A DNA stretch of 41,380 bases, taken from positions 1-41,380 of the forward strand of contig JAEZGI010000047.1 of assembly GCA_023416995.1 (NCBI GenBank). The letters run 5' to 3'. Positions 28,101-37,476 of this stretch are shown in pieces. The notes below the pieces were generated by a model. It worked only from the letters and a program-made list of their open reading frames with translations, did no database searches and was not told the origin of the DNA. The translations under genes were made by a program, and so were the position numbers. The stretch's first letter is position 1; each line of letters opens with the position of its first letter. Source of the stretch: Bacteroidota bacterium (lineage in GTDB: Bacteria; Bacteroidota; Bacteroidia; Chitinophagales; Chitinophagaceae).

Positions 28101-28772
28101 TCAGTACCCATTTCCCGGTTTGCCTGAACCTTCAACGATTGCGATACTCGCGCTGCAACCCAGTCTTTCTGCCCCGGCTTCCACCAGCTCCCTGGCGAAT
28201 TCATAAGTTCTTATTCCTCCTGACGCTTTTATTTTGATATTGGTTGGCAGGTTGGCCCGCATCAGCCGGACAGCCGCGGTGCTTGCGCCTTTTTCTGCAT
28301 AACCGGTTGAAGTCTTAACAAAATCAACACCAGCTGCCGTGCAGATTTCGCAGCAACGTATGATTTCTTCGTCTGATAACACCCCCGACTCTATAATTAC
28401 TTTGATCAGTTTGTTTTGGTCATGGCTCAGCTCGCTCAATGCTGCGATCTCTGACTGCACATAGTTCCAGGCTTTGTTTTTTAAAGCCACCAGGTTGATC
28501 ACCATATCCAGCTCATCCGCACCGTCTTTCAACGCCTGGACGGCCTCATCTTTTTTTGCAGCGGCATTTGAATATCCAAACGGGAAGCCGATAACCGTAG
28601 CCGTTTTAACCCCGGTATCGGCCAGCTCTTTTCTTGCATTCACTACTAACGGCGGCGGCACACAAACCGCTGCAAAAGAATAATTCACTGCTTCTATGCA
28701 GAGTTGACGGATCTCACTGATAAGGGCGGTCGGCTTCAACAAGGTATGATCGATATATGAATTTAAAACCAT
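28101..28772 (-). CDS. deoC: Deoxyribose-phosphate aldolase
   Basis: Class I aldolase cleaving 2-deoxyribose-5-phosphate to glyceraldehyde-3-phosphate and acetaldehyde in deoxynucleoside breakdown. The 223 residues contain DELDMVIN (catalytic Asp89), the Schiff-base lysine K153 in FVKTSTGYAEKG and the second lysine K182 in IKASGGIRT; DHTLLKP at the N terminus is also typical. All catalytic residues are present. It is divergent from the amidohydrolase gene at 28869, with 96 bp between starts. Confidence 0.96.
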   Translation of the reverse strand: MVLNSYIDHTLLKPTALISEIRQLCIEAVNYSFAAVCVPPPLVVNARKELADTGVKTATVIGFPFGYSNAAAKKDEAVQALKDGADELDMVINLVALKNKAWNYVQSEIAALSELSHDQNKLIKVIIESGVLSDEEIIRCCEICTAAGVDFVKTSTGYAEKGASTAAVRLMRANLPTNIKIKASGGIRTYEFARELVEAGAERLGCSASIAIVEGSGKPGNGY

Positions 28773-28868
28773 GTGTAGTTTTGTTATTATTTTAAAATTT
28801 ATATGACATCAAATATCCTTGTTTGCCTAATTTACAAGCTTAAACCAGATATTAAAAAAACTAACAGT

Positions 28869-31800
28869 ATGAGAAAAATTTCAGTTCTTCCACCAGGAAA
28901 GTGGCTCTTCCTGTTGTGGATGTTGGTATCCGTGCCCGGTGCGCTGTTTGCGCAGACCACTTTTCCGGTGAACGGAGTGGCCGATCCTAAAAACGGGGCC
29001 TATGCATTTATCAATGCTACCATTGTTAAAGATGCGCAGACAACCATCCAGAAAGGTACGCTCCTGATCCGCGAAGGTAAGATCGTTGCTGCAGGTACCA
29101 ATGTTACTGTTCCTAAAGATGCGGTGGTCATAGATTGTGAAGGGAAATATCTCTATCCCTCATTTATTGACATGTACAGTGATTATGGTGTTGCTGCACC
29201 ACAGAGAGCTCCGGGAGGTTTCAACTTTGGCGCACCCGGTCAGATCGTGTCCAATAAAAAAGGAGCCTACGGATGGAACCAGGCGATCCGCAGTGATGTG
29301 GATGCCGGCAAACTGTTTGAAACCGATGAGGCAAAAGCAAAAACACTGCGCGACATTGGTTTTGGAACCGTTCTTACACATCAAAAAGATGGTATTGCCC
29401 GTGGAACCGGTGCAGTGGCCACACTCAACGATGCAAAAGAAAATCTTGTGGTTTTAAAAGACAAAGCGTCTGCCCACTATTCTTTCAGCAAGGGTACAAG
29501 CGGTCAGACTTATCCCAGCAGTCTCATGGGTGTTATTGCTTTGTTACGGCAGAGTTATATAGATGCACAATGGTACAAAAGCAATCCCACGGCTGAAGGT
29601 GTGAATCTGACATTGAAAGCCTGGAACGAAAGCCAGGACCTTCCCCAGATCTTTGAAGCAGGTGATAAATGGGCCGCGCTGAGAGCAGATCGTATTGGAA
29701 AAGAATTTGGCGTTCAGTATATTATCAAAGGTGGTGTAAACGAATACCAGCGTATCGCTGAAATTGCTGCCACCAAAGCGGCGTTCATTCTTCCTTTGAA
29801 TTTTCCTGCAGCAATGGAAGTAGATGATCCGAACGAATTACGTTTTGTAGGTTATGATGATTTAAAACATTGGGAGTTGGCTCCTACGAATCCTGCAGCC
29901 TTTGAAAAAGCAAACATCAGTTTTGCGCTTACTACTGCCGATCTCACCAATATGAGCGAGTTCATGTCGAACCTCCGGAAGGCTATCGAACATGGTTTAT
30001 CGGAAACCCGTGCATTAGATGCGCTGACAAAAACACCTGCTACCTTACTGGGTCTGTATGATAAAGTGGGAAGTCTTGAAGCCGGCAAACTCGCCAACTT
30101 CCTCATTACTTCGGGCCCCATCTTCGATGCCAAAACAGTAATATTAAACAACTGGGTGCAGGGCAACCGCTTTGCCGTTAAGGCAGATGCATGGTATGAT
30201 GTGAAAGGAACTTACCGTCTTGCTATTAACGGGCCTTCTACCCAAACAATGTCTGTTGAACTAAAAGACGGTGGTGTTGCAAGTTTTACTGCAAAAGATA
30301 CCATGACCGGCAAATATTCCTATGATGGTAAACTGGTTAAGCTGAGTTATACCAGCGGACGTGGCCCGCGTGCAACTGAAACGATATTCAGCGGTGTATC
30401 AAATGGTAACACCTGGAGCGGAACCGGTCGTGACGCTTCCGGCAACAACTTCACATGGACAGCAACATTTGAAAAAGCTGCTGCTTCAAAGGCAGACAGT
30501 GCCAGAGCCAAACAGCCACTTGAACTTGGTAAAGTTGTATATCCTTTTCTTGCTTATGGTTCAGATTCGATAGCAAAACAGGAAACGATTCTTATCAAAA
30601 ATGCTACTGTTTGGACAAATGAAAAAGAAGGAAAGCTGGAGGGAACAGATGTATTGGTGCGCGGAGGGAAGATCGCACAGATTGGCAAAAATCTTTCTGT
30701 AGCCGGCGCACGCGTGATAGACGGAACCGGAAAGCACCTTACTGCAGGCATTATAGATGAACATTCACATATCGCAGTGAATTCAATCAATGAAGGTGGA
30801 CAATCGGTCACTTCCGAAGTTAGGATTGGTGATAACCTTAATCCTGAAGACATTAACATCTATCGCCAACTGAGTGGTGGTGTTACCTCTTCGCATATAC
30901 TTCATGGTTCAGCCAACACAATCGGCGGGCAAACCCAACTCATCAAATTGCGTTGGGGCGTAAACGATGAAGAACTGAAGTTTAAGGGTGCAGATCCTTT
31001 TATCAAGTTTGCACTGGGTGAAAACGTAAAACGTTCATCAGCCAGCCAGGGTAATAATCGTTTTCCTGACAGCCGGATGGGTGTTGAACAGGTATTAACA
31101 GATGCATTCCAGCGCGCCAGCGATTACCAGGTGGCGATGAAAGCAGGAGTTGCTCCGGCAGCCACTAAAGGTAAAAAAGGTGCGGCGCCTGCAACAACCC
31201 CTGCCAGTGTACGTCGTGATCTTGAACTGGACGCCTTGGTTGAGATTATGAACAAGCAACGATTTATCACCTGCCATTCATATGTTCAAAGTGAGATCAA
31301 TGCGATCATGAAAGTGACTGAAAAGTTCAACTTTCCGGTGAATACTTTTACGCATATACTGGAAGGTTATAAGGTGGCTGATAAAATGAAACAACATGGC
31401 GCCAACGCCAGCACGTTCAGTGACTGGTGGAACTATAAGAATGAGGTGATAGATGCTATTCCTTACAATGCGAGTATTATGGCGCGTGTAGGACTTAATG
31501 TGGCCATCAACAGTGATGATGCTGAAATGGCTCGCCGTCTTAACCAGGAAGCTGCAAAAAGCATCAAGTATGGTGGTATGTCTGAAGAAGATGCACTAAA
31601 GATGGTGACACTGAACCCTGCAAAAATGCTTCATATCGATGATCAGACAGGAAGTATTAAAACCGGTAAGGATGCTGATCTTGTTTTGTGGAGCGATCAT
31701 CCTTTAAGCATTTATGCAAAAGCTGAAAAGACCATTGTGGATGGAACCGTGTACTTTGACCGTGAGAAAGATGCTGCACTCAGAAAGTCAATGCAGGCCG

Positions 31801-32015
31801 AGAAAACCCGCCTGATCCAGAAAATGGCGGCAGCTAAAAGAACACCATCTGCCGGCGGCGGCGCACCAAACGTTCAACGTGCGCGCCCCCGATACGAAGT
31901 AGTGTTTAATTGTAGCGATCACTATCACAACCACGGTCTACTGGCAGTGGAAGGTGATGTTGCAGAAGATATGGAGCATGAAAACGAGGTTGCAGAAAAC
32001 TCATCCAATAATTAA
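28869..32015 (+). CDS. Exported double amidohydrolase, N-terminal copy degenerate
   Basis: 1048 residues from ATG 28869, which begins a clear signal peptide (to about residue 29, LFAQ); the open frame back to 28803 adds 22 unlikely residues. Two amidohydrolase-superfamily modules: residues about 45-455 and 565-1000. The first lacks the HxH motif (Y103, D105 in DMYSDYG); the second keeps it (H632, H634 in DEHSHIA), plus H803, H829 and D883 (NSDDAEM). A beta-rich insert of about 95 residues (470-560) joins them. The C-terminal tail has a HYHNHG cluster. Probably hydrolyses an imidazolone- or peptide-like amide in the periplasm; substrate unknown. The next gene begins 17 nt later. Confidence 0.9.
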   Translation: MRKISVLPPGKWLFLLWMLVSVPGALFAQTTFPVNGVADPKNGAYAFINATIVKDAQTTIQKGTLLIREGKIVAAGTNVTVPKDAVVIDCEGKYLYPSFIDMYSDYGVAAPQRAPGGFNFGAPGQIVSNKKGAYGWNQAIRSDVDAGKLFETDEAKAKTLRDIGFGTVLTHQKDGIARGTGAVATLNDAKENLVVLKDKASAHYSFSKGTSGQTYPSSLMGVIALLRQSYIDAQWYKSNPTAEGVNLTLKAWNESQDLPQIFEAGDKWAALRADRIGKEFGVQYIIKGGVNEYQRIAEIAATKAAFILPLNFPAAMEVDDPNELRFVGYDDLKHWELAPTNPAAFEKANISFALTTADLTNMSEFMSNLRKAIEHGLSETRALDALTKTPATLLGLYDKVGSLEAGKLANFLITSGPIFDAKTVILNNWVQGNRFAVKADAWYDVKGTYRLAINGPSTQTMSVELKDGGVASFTAKDTMTGKYSYDGKLVKLSYTSGRGPRATETIFSGVSNGNTWSGTGRDASGNNFTWTATFEKAAASKADSARAKQPLELGKVVYPFLAYGSDSIAKQETILIKNATVWTNEKEGKLEGTDVLVRGGKIAQIGKNLSVAGARVIDGTGKHLTAGIIDEHSHIAVNSINEGGQSVTSEVRIGDNLNPEDINIYRQLSGGVTSSHILHGSANTIGGQTQLIKLRWGVNDEELKFKGADPFIKFALGENVKRSSASQGNNRFPDSRMGVEQVLTDAFQRASDYQVAMKAGVAPAATKGKKGAAPATTPASVRRDLELDALVEIMNKQRFITCHSYVQSEINAIMKVTEKFNFPVNTFTHILEGYKVADKMKQHGANASTFSDWWNYKNEVIDAIPYNASIMARVGLNVAINSDDAEMARRLNQEAAKSIKYGGMSEEDALKMVTLNPAKMLHIDDQTGSIKTGKDADLVLWSDHPLSIYAKAEKTIVDGTVYFDREKDAALRKSMQAEKTRLIQKMAAAKRTPSAGGGAPNVQRARPRYEVVFNCSDHYHNHGLLAVEGDVAEDMEHENEVAENSSNN

Positions 32016-32032
32016 TGATTAAGCGTTGAAAC

Positions 32033-33349
32033 ATGAAGAAAATACTGTTCACTATACTGATGGGCGCTGCAATAATTCGTAGTGTCCATGCGCAGGAGAC
32101 CATCTACCCGGCACCTGCACAAACACAAACCATAGCTTTAACCAATGCCACGATTCATGTTGGTAATGGCCAGGTGATTGAAAACGGAATGGTAGTAATT
32201 TCCGGTGGTAAAATTGCCGATGTTCGTCCCACTGCAGCCATTGCCGATGTACAGGTGATCGACTGCAAAGGCAAACATCTGTATCCGGGGTTAATCTTAT
32301 CGAATTCTCAATTGGGTTTGGTTGAAGTACCCAGTATTCGTGCTACCAATGATAGCCGTGAGATAGGTGATTTGAATTCGAATATCCGTTCGATTGTTGC
32401 TTATAACACCGATTCAAAGGTGCCATTTACTCTGCGTAATACCGGTATCCTGATGGCCAATATTGTTCCTACCGGCGGTACCATTTCAGGTACTTCTTCC
32501 GTAGTGCAACTGGATGCCTGGAACTGGGAAGATGCAGCTGTTGCTACTGATAATGGTGTTCATTTCAACATGCCTTCCCTGCTTACCCGTCGTGGTGGTG
32601 GGCGAGGTGGTTTTGGTGGTTTTGGCCGCGGTGTGCAACCGGCCGGTGATCCTATCAAAAGAGCATTGGATGAAATTGAAAACGTAAAGATGTTTTTCCG
32701 TGAAGCCAAAGCTTATGCTGAGTTGCCAACCCATGCTTCAACCAATCTAAAGTTTGAAGCCGTGAAAGGTTTGTTCACCAAAAAGCAAAAGCTGTTTATT
32801 CATTGCAACATTGTGAAAGAAATGCTTGTTGCAGTTGATTTTGTAAAAGAGTTTGGATTTGATGTGGTGATTGTTGGCGGTGTTGACAGCTACCTTATTG
32901 CCGATCTTTTAAAACAAAACAACATCGCGGTGATTCTTGAACAACTGCATAGTTTGCCAACCATGGTAGATGATGATGTTGATCAGCCATATAAAACACC
33001 GGCTATGTTACAGAAAGCGGGTGTTTTGTTTGCGATCAATGATGAAGATGGGAACACACGCTATCGCAACCTGGCATTTAACGCAGGTACTTCTGTTGCT
33101 TATGGCTTAACCAAAGAACAGGCATTAAGCGCGGTAACTTTAAATCCTGCAAAGATCCTGGGAATTGATAGTATTGCGGGTTCAATTGAAAAAGGAAAGG
33201 ATGCAAATATCATTATCAGCGAAGGCGATATCCTTGATATGAAAACCAATATCATTACCGATGCTTATATCCAGGGCCGCAAGGTTGATCTGAGTGATAA
33301 ACAGAAGCAGCTGAATGAAAAATACAAATACAAATATGGGTTGAAGTGA
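32033..33349 (+). CDS. Exported amidohydrolase-like protein with degenerate metal site
   Basis: 438 residues with a signal peptide (ending near VHAQ, residue 20). It has the amidohydrolase fold of the imidazolonepropionase-like group (GKHLYPGLILSNSQLG, TLNPAKILGIDSIAGSIEKGKDANI), but HxH is replaced by N91-S92-Q93, the second histidine of the barrel by glycine (IVGGVDSYLIAD), and the catalytic Asp position reads NDEDGNT (336-342). A Gly/Arg loop RRGGGRGGFGGFGRG lies near residue 190. It follows the double amidohydrolase by 17 nt and is surely co-transcribed; it may be a non-catalytic partner. Confidence 0.85.
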   Translation: MKKILFTILMGAAIIRSVHAQETIYPAPAQTQTIALTNATIHVGNGQVIENGMVVISGGKIADVRPTAAIADVQVIDCKGKHLYPGLILSNSQLGLVEVPSIRATNDSREIGDLNSNIRSIVAYNTDSKVPFTLRNTGILMANIVPTGGTISGTSSVVQLDAWNWEDAAVATDNGVHFNMPSLLTRRGGGRGGFGGFGRGVQPAGDPIKRALDEIENVKMFFREAKAYAELPTHASTNLKFEAVKGLFTKKQKLFIHCNIVKEMLVAVDFVKEFGFDVVIVGGVDSYLIADLLKQNNIAVILEQLHSLPTMVDDDVDQPYKTPAMLQKAGVLFAINDEDGNTRYRNLAFNAGTSVAYGLTKEQALSAVTLNPAKILGIDSIAGSIEKGKDANIIISEGDILDMKTNIITDAYIQGRKVDLSDKQKQLNEKYKYKYGLK

Positions 33350-33422
33350 GTCGGTTGCGTGTTATCGGTATCCGGTACACAACCGTGTGAACTGGCTGAA
33401 GTTTGTGAGCTTCGTCATTGTC

Positions 33423-33454
33423 AATGCCCCGCCATCCTTTTTTGGCGGGGCATT
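33423..33454 (+). terminator. Bidirectional terminator between convergent genes
   Basis: 12-bp inverted repeat AATGCCCCGCCA (33423-33434) / TGGCGGGGCATT (33443-33454) with an 8-nt T-rich loop. It lies between the amidohydrolase stop (33349) and the VOC gene stop (33472); a short T run (33457-33461) follows on the plus strand. Confidence 0.8.
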
Positions 33455-33471
33455 CACTTTTATACATAGCG

Positions 33472-33858
33472 CTATTGTTTAGCGCTGGTGATCCACCAGG
33501 TATTACCGAACGGATCTGTTGCGCCGCCCGAGCGGCCATAATCTTTGTCGTCTACTTTTTGTACTGCGGTACCACCGCGATTTAACACATCCTGGAAAGT
33601 TTTGTCTACATCGGCCACATAGATAAAAAACGATGCACCCGGGCCGGCCGGGAATTCTGAAGTGGCTTGTGCAAACATGATTACACTGTCGCCGATGAAC
33701 ACTTCACCATGCATGATCGATTTATCATCGCGGTGCATCAGCATTTTTTCTTTTGCTTCAAACACTTCGGTCACAAACTGCAGAAAACCGTTTGCATCGT
33801 TTAAAATCAGGTATGGCATTACCTGTTGATAACCCTGCGGTACTTGAACTTTATTCAT
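33472..33858 (-). CDS. VOC (PhnB/glyoxalase-like) superfamily protein
   Basis: 128 residues from the ATG at 33858 (MNKVQVPQGYQQVMPYL); an upstream ATG at 33909 adds an unlikely 17 residues. Two betaalphabeta-beta-beta repeats: MPYLILNDANGFLQFVTEVFEAKE and ASFFIYVADVDKTFQDVLNRG, with metal-type positions in IMHGEVFIGDS and the end TDPFGNTWWITS. This is the PhnB-like branch, usually of unknown substrate. It stands alone, ending at the shared terminator. Confidence 0.88.
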   Translation of the reverse strand: MNKVQVPQGYQQVMPYLILNDANGFLQFVTEVFEAKEKMLMHRDDKSIMHGEVFIGDSVIMFAQATSEFPAGPGASFFIYVADVDKTFQDVLNRGGTAVQKVDDKDYGRSGGATDPFGNTWWITSAKQ

Positions 33859-34020
33859 TGCTTTTTTTTTAAGTGAATGCCTGCCATGGCACTGGTATGG
33901 CGACCACAAAATTAACGGCGGAGGTTTGGGGTGAATTGTAAATTTCCGACTTTCTTACTTCGTTTAACTGATTGGTATAAAGGAGTGCTTCAAATTGTTT
34001 GCCGGTTTTTTCTGAATTTA

Positions 34021-34863
34021 TCATGCATCCCTGTATTCGATCCCTTCTCCCTTGCCGGCAAAATACAGCGAAGGTTCGTAGCCGGAGAATTCGCGAAAAT
34101 CATGAATAAAATGTGATTGATCATAATAGCCGCATGCGTGTGCTATATCCGTAAGATTCTTAAACGAACCCCCGTAGCTGTTGAGCGCGTGATGGAACCT
34201 GCTGATGCGCGCAAAAGTTTTTGGTGCAAAGCCGGTGAGCGTTTTAAACTTTCTTTCGAGTTGTCTTTCTGAGATACAGTACTTTGTTGCTATGTCGCTG
34301 ACAATAATCGGTTCTGTGTGATGCAACACTTCCCGGACGCATCGGTGCATGGCATCATCGGGGCGTTTGATCTTCCGCAACTGTTTCAACAGGTAATTTC
34401 CCAGTATATCGGCACGTTGTCGGTTGCCGGGGGCGCCAAGTATTTGCGCGGTAAGTTGTTGGCCGGTTTTGCCGGCGGCCAATTCCAGGGCAGGAGGACA
34501 GCCGATTATTTCACCGGATGAAATTCCAAATAAATCGGGTATGGCAAACGGATACAAATAGGCACCAAAAATGCCAAAGTTTTCATGTGTAACAAAGCGT
34601 TTGTATTTTCTGCTCGGTCCCTGCAGGATCGCAAGATCTTCTGCGGCGGTGCTACCCGGCCGCGGGAACATCATCTGGTCATCGTCACCGAGGTCATAAA
34701 ACACACCCTGGTAATGAAAAACAAGTTCTGCGCAGGGGTCGGCCATTGAGCGATATACGTATGGCTCATGCGTTGAAGCTGTCCCCTCGAATACCCAAAA
34801 AGATCTCACGTATGGCGCAAGTTGTGGGGGAGGGTTTATGGTATAATAGCGGAAGGGTTGCAT
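34021..34863 (-). CDS. AraC-family transcriptional regulator
   Basis: 280 residues. The C-terminal two-helix-turn-helix domain (about 185-270) reads VSDIATKYCISERQLERKFK, then a linker and NLTDIAHACGYYDQSHFIHDFREFSG, the classic AraC pattern. The N-terminal ~150 residues (PPPQLAPYVRSFWVFEG) resemble the DUF6597-like domain often found in Bacteroidota AraC regulators. Divergent from the DUF1080 gene, with 98 bp between the starts; a palindrome in that gap could be its site, but this is unproven. Confidence 0.9.
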   Translation of the reverse strand: MQPFRYYTINPPPQLAPYVRSFWVFEGTASTHEPYVYRSMADPCAELVFHYQGVFYDLGDDDQMMFPRPGSTAAEDLAILQGPSRKYKRFVTHENFGIFGAYLYPFAIPDLFGISSGEIIGCPPALELAAGKTGQQLTAQILGAPGNRQRADILGNYLLKQLRKIKRPDDAMHRCVREVLHHTEPIIVSDIATKYCISERQLERKFKTLTGFAPKTFARISRFHHALNSYGGSFKNLTDIAHACGYYDQSHFIHDFREFSGYEPSLYFAGKGEGIEYRDA

Positions 34864-34905
34864 TCAGCATTAATATACATGATTATTCCCTTGACTACTT
34901 TCGAT

Positions 34906-34925
34906 GATTAAAATTATATTTAATC
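34906..34925. promoter_or_regulatory. Palindrome in the AraC/DUF1080 divergent region
   Basis: GATTAAA (34906-34912) and TTTAATC (34919-34925) around ATTATA. A/T-rich and therefore weak as an operator call; position between divergent starts is the main support. Confidence 0.25.
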
Positions 34926-34961
34926 GCTAATCGATTTTCCGGACCAACCAGCATTGATGAT

Positions 34962-35747
34962 ATGAAATATGTAATGATCGCAGTTATTTGTTTTTTAAGC
35001 TCCCGTTCTTTTGCACAGGATTCGTTCCCTGTGGGTAAATGGGTGAGTTTATTTAATGGTAAAGACATGTCTGATTGGACGGTTAAGATACATCGTCATG
35101 AAACGGGTGAAAATTTTGGCAACACCTTTCGCGTACAGGATAGTAGTATCCAGGTACGTTATGATGCGTACGATGATTTCAATGATCAGTTTGGTCACCT
35201 TTATTACGATAAACCGTTTTCGAATTATCATTTGCGTTTGCAATATCGGTTTGTGGGGGAATTACATCGGGGTGCGCCGTCGTACACATTGCGCAATAGT
35301 GGGATCATGTTCCATTCACAGGATCCAAGAACGATGCCCAAGGAACAGGATTGGCCGATATCTGTCGAAATGCAGTTCCTGGGTGGATTGGGTGATGGCA
35401 AGCCAAGAACAACCGGTAATATGTGTTCACCTGGTACCGATATTGTTTACGAGGGAAAGATTGATCCGAGGCATTGCATCAATTCAAAATCGAAGACCTA
35501 CGATGGCGATCAGTGGGTGACAGCCGAACTGATCGTTTATGGCGATTCGCTGGTGACTCATATCATCAACGGTGATACCGTATTGCAATACACCAAACCA
35601 CAGATTGGGGGTGGGGTGGCGAACCGCTATGATCCCGCTATTAAGATTGATGGCAAGCCGCTAAAAGAAGGATTTATTGCATTACAAAGTGAGGGTCAGC
35701 CGGTTGATTTCCGCCGGATAGAAATTATGGTTTTACCGAAGCCATAA
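34962..35747 (+). CDS. DUF1080 (3-keto-disaccharide hydrolase-like) secreted protein
   Basis: 261 residues; signal peptide 1-19 (SFAQ). LFNGKDMSDWTVK opens the DUF1080 domain, a concanavalin-like beta-sandwich; later YHLRLQYRF, NSGIMFHSQ, WPISVEMQFLGG and GFIALQSEGQPVDFRRIEI complete the typical strands. Members cleave 3-keto-glycosides or bind glycans in the periplasm. All hallmark segments are present. The following secreted protein is 63 nt downstream in the same direction. Confidence 0.9.
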   Translation: MKYVMIAVICFLSSRSFAQDSFPVGKWVSLFNGKDMSDWTVKIHRHETGENFGNTFRVQDSSIQVRYDAYDDFNDQFGHLYYDKPFSNYHLRLQYRFVGELHRGAPSYTLRNSGIMFHSQDPRTMPKEQDWPISVEMQFLGGLGDGKPRTTGNMCSPGTDIVYEGKIDPRHCINSKSKTYDGDQWVTAELIVYGDSLVTHIINGDTVLQYTKPQIGGGVANRYDPAIKIDGKPLKEGFIALQSEGQPVDFRRIEIMVLPKP

Positions 35748-35810
35748 TCTGACGGGCGGCGAGGAAGTCAAATTAATTTTCATTAGCTTTAGTAGCAATG
35801 AATTCCAGTT

Positions 35811-37253
35811 TTGAAAACACTGTTTTTTATACTGTTGATTCTAAGCTTCCGCGGCAAAGCTCAAACTGCGAACTGCACGTTTAAGCCTCCCATTATTACA
35901 ATAGACTTTGGATCGGGATACACTGGTGATCTCAATACTGATGCCATTCATGCTTATACGCAGGTAATGCGGTCGTGTCCGTCTGACGGTCACTATGCTT
36001 ATGCAGCTTCCATGAGTGATTGCTTTAGTGGCGACTGGCACACGATAGAAGGCGATCATACGCCTGGTGATGTTGCGGGGAATATGATGATCGTTAATGC
36101 ATCTTATCGTTATGGTGAATTTCTGCGGACACCGGTTAGTGGATTGGAACCGGGCAAGATGTATGAGTTTGGTGTTTGGATGATGAATGTTTGCCGCATC
36201 ACTGAAAAATGTCCTTTTCCATTATTGCCTGAGATTACGATCCGTCTTGAAACGCCAGGCGGGAAGGTTGTTGCGCAGTTTAACACAGGGCAGGTACCAC
36301 GCCGCGAGACTCCGGTGTGGACGCAATACCGCGTAATGTTTACCGCGCCTGCTGAAACCGGAACATTATTACTGACAATGATTGATGAAGTGCCTGGTGG
36401 TTGTGGTAACGATTTTGTCCTGGATGATATTACCTTTCGCGAATGTGTTAAGACACCGCCGGTTGTTCGTAAGCCAACAACTACCTCTAATAAACCTGTA
36501 ACGAAGCCTGTCGCACCGCCTGCAAAAAATGCAGTGGTTCCAAACAAATCTGTTACAGTTGCCAAGAATACCTTGGTAAAAAAAACAGATGTAGCTAAAA
36601 CAGTTGCACCGGGCACTACGTCCAGGCCATCGACTAATAAACCTACAACTTCTTCCCCCGTTACTAACAAGCCTGTTGCAGGTAAACCGGCAAACAAAAC
36701 TCCGATCACTGCTAATGCAAAGCCTGTTAATAAACCTGCTGTTGACAATAAGATCGATAATCCGGTGACGCGTACTGATAATCCGGTCACAAAGCTTCCC
36801 GCGTCGGGAAGGCCTCTTGTTGCAAAGGCTGACACGCCGGTGTCAACGTCAAACGGTACTATAGCAGCGCCGCCGGTTACTGTTATACCGCCACCACCTG
36901 CTGCGATTACGCGTCGCGAAAACGAAGTGTATAAGAGAATCGAGTTGCCTCCGGGTGAGATCAGGATTAGTTTGTATGATAATGGTGAAATCGATGGCGA
37001 TACTGTTACTGTATATCATAACAATCGACTGGTTATATCCAAAGCGCGTCTTTCGGCGCAACCTTTGAGCATGAAGATTACAGTTGATGCATCACAACCA
37101 CATCACGAATTGATCATGGTCGCTAACAACCTCGGTTCCATTCCTCCCAACACTTCATTGATGGTAGTAACGGCCGGGGATAAACGCTACGAAGTGTTTA
37201 TTTCTTCCAATGAACAGAAAAATGCCAAAGTGATTTTTGATTTGAAGAGATGA
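35811..37253 (+). CDS. Secreted protein with N-terminal beta domain, Thr/Pro/Asn/Lys linker and conserved C-terminal domain
   Basis: 480 residues. The start is TTG at 35811: the upstream frame has a stop at 35799-35801 and the nearby ATG at 35798 is in another frame. The TTG start gives a good signal peptide (to about residue 17, GKAQ). Residues 20-213 look like a beta-sandwich (carbohydrate-binding or adhesive; FVLDDITFREC is a usual end strand), with eight or more cysteines. About 217-365 is a low-complexity linker rich in NKP, VTK, TNKP. The C-terminal domain (370-480: PPGEIRISLYDNGEIDGD) is common in Chitinophagaceae secreted proteins. Function unknown. Confidence 0.75.
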   Translation: MKTLFFILLILSFRGKAQTANCTFKPPIITIDFGSGYTGDLNTDAIHAYTQVMRSCPSDGHYAYAASMSDCFSGDWHTIEGDHTPGDVAGNMMIVNASYRYGEFLRTPVSGLEPGKMYEFGVWMMNVCRITEKCPFPLLPEITIRLETPGGKVVAQFNTGQVPRRETPVWTQYRVMFTAPAETGTLLLTMIDEVPGGCGNDFVLDDITFRECVKTPPVVRKPTTTSNKPVTKPVAPPAKNAVVPNKSVTVAKNTLVKKTDVAKTVAPGTTSRPSTNKPTTSSPVTNKPVAGKPANKTPITANAKPVNKPAVDNKIDNPVTRTDNPVTKLPASGRPLVAKADTPVSTSNGTIAAPPVTVIPPPPAAITRRENEVYKRIELPPGEIRISLYDNGEIDGDTVTVYHNNRLVISKARLSAQPLSMKITVDASQPHHELIMVANNLGSIPPNTSLMVVTAGDKRYEVFISSNEQKNAKVIFDLKR

Positions 37254-37293
37254 GCGTTCTGCCTACATCAGTGCTGTGAAAAGAACGAATTAA

Positions 37294-37476
37294 GTTCTCC
37301 TTGTTTCCGATACTTTCAGTGAGATAGGAAACAACATCACAGGTGTTTCCTCACGTGTCTTGCCCGGAGCCAACATTGTTGGTGTCTCAGAAAAAGAAAT
37401 GATAGACTCATCGCTTAACCGCGTTATTTCCACTTTGAACAGTGACTGTCAGGCTCCCACCTTTTTCTCATACTAA
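37294..37476 (+). pseudogene. Unassigned 3' coding remnant (60 codons, no start)
   Basis: Open frame starting directly after an in-frame TAA at 37291-37293, with no ATG in its first half, ending at TAA 37474-37476. The translation has a protein-like character (GVSSRVLPGANIVGVSEKE, then SSLNRVISTLNSDCQAP) and ends FFSY. It could be the 3' end of a lost gene. I do not recognise the family. Confidence 0.3.
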
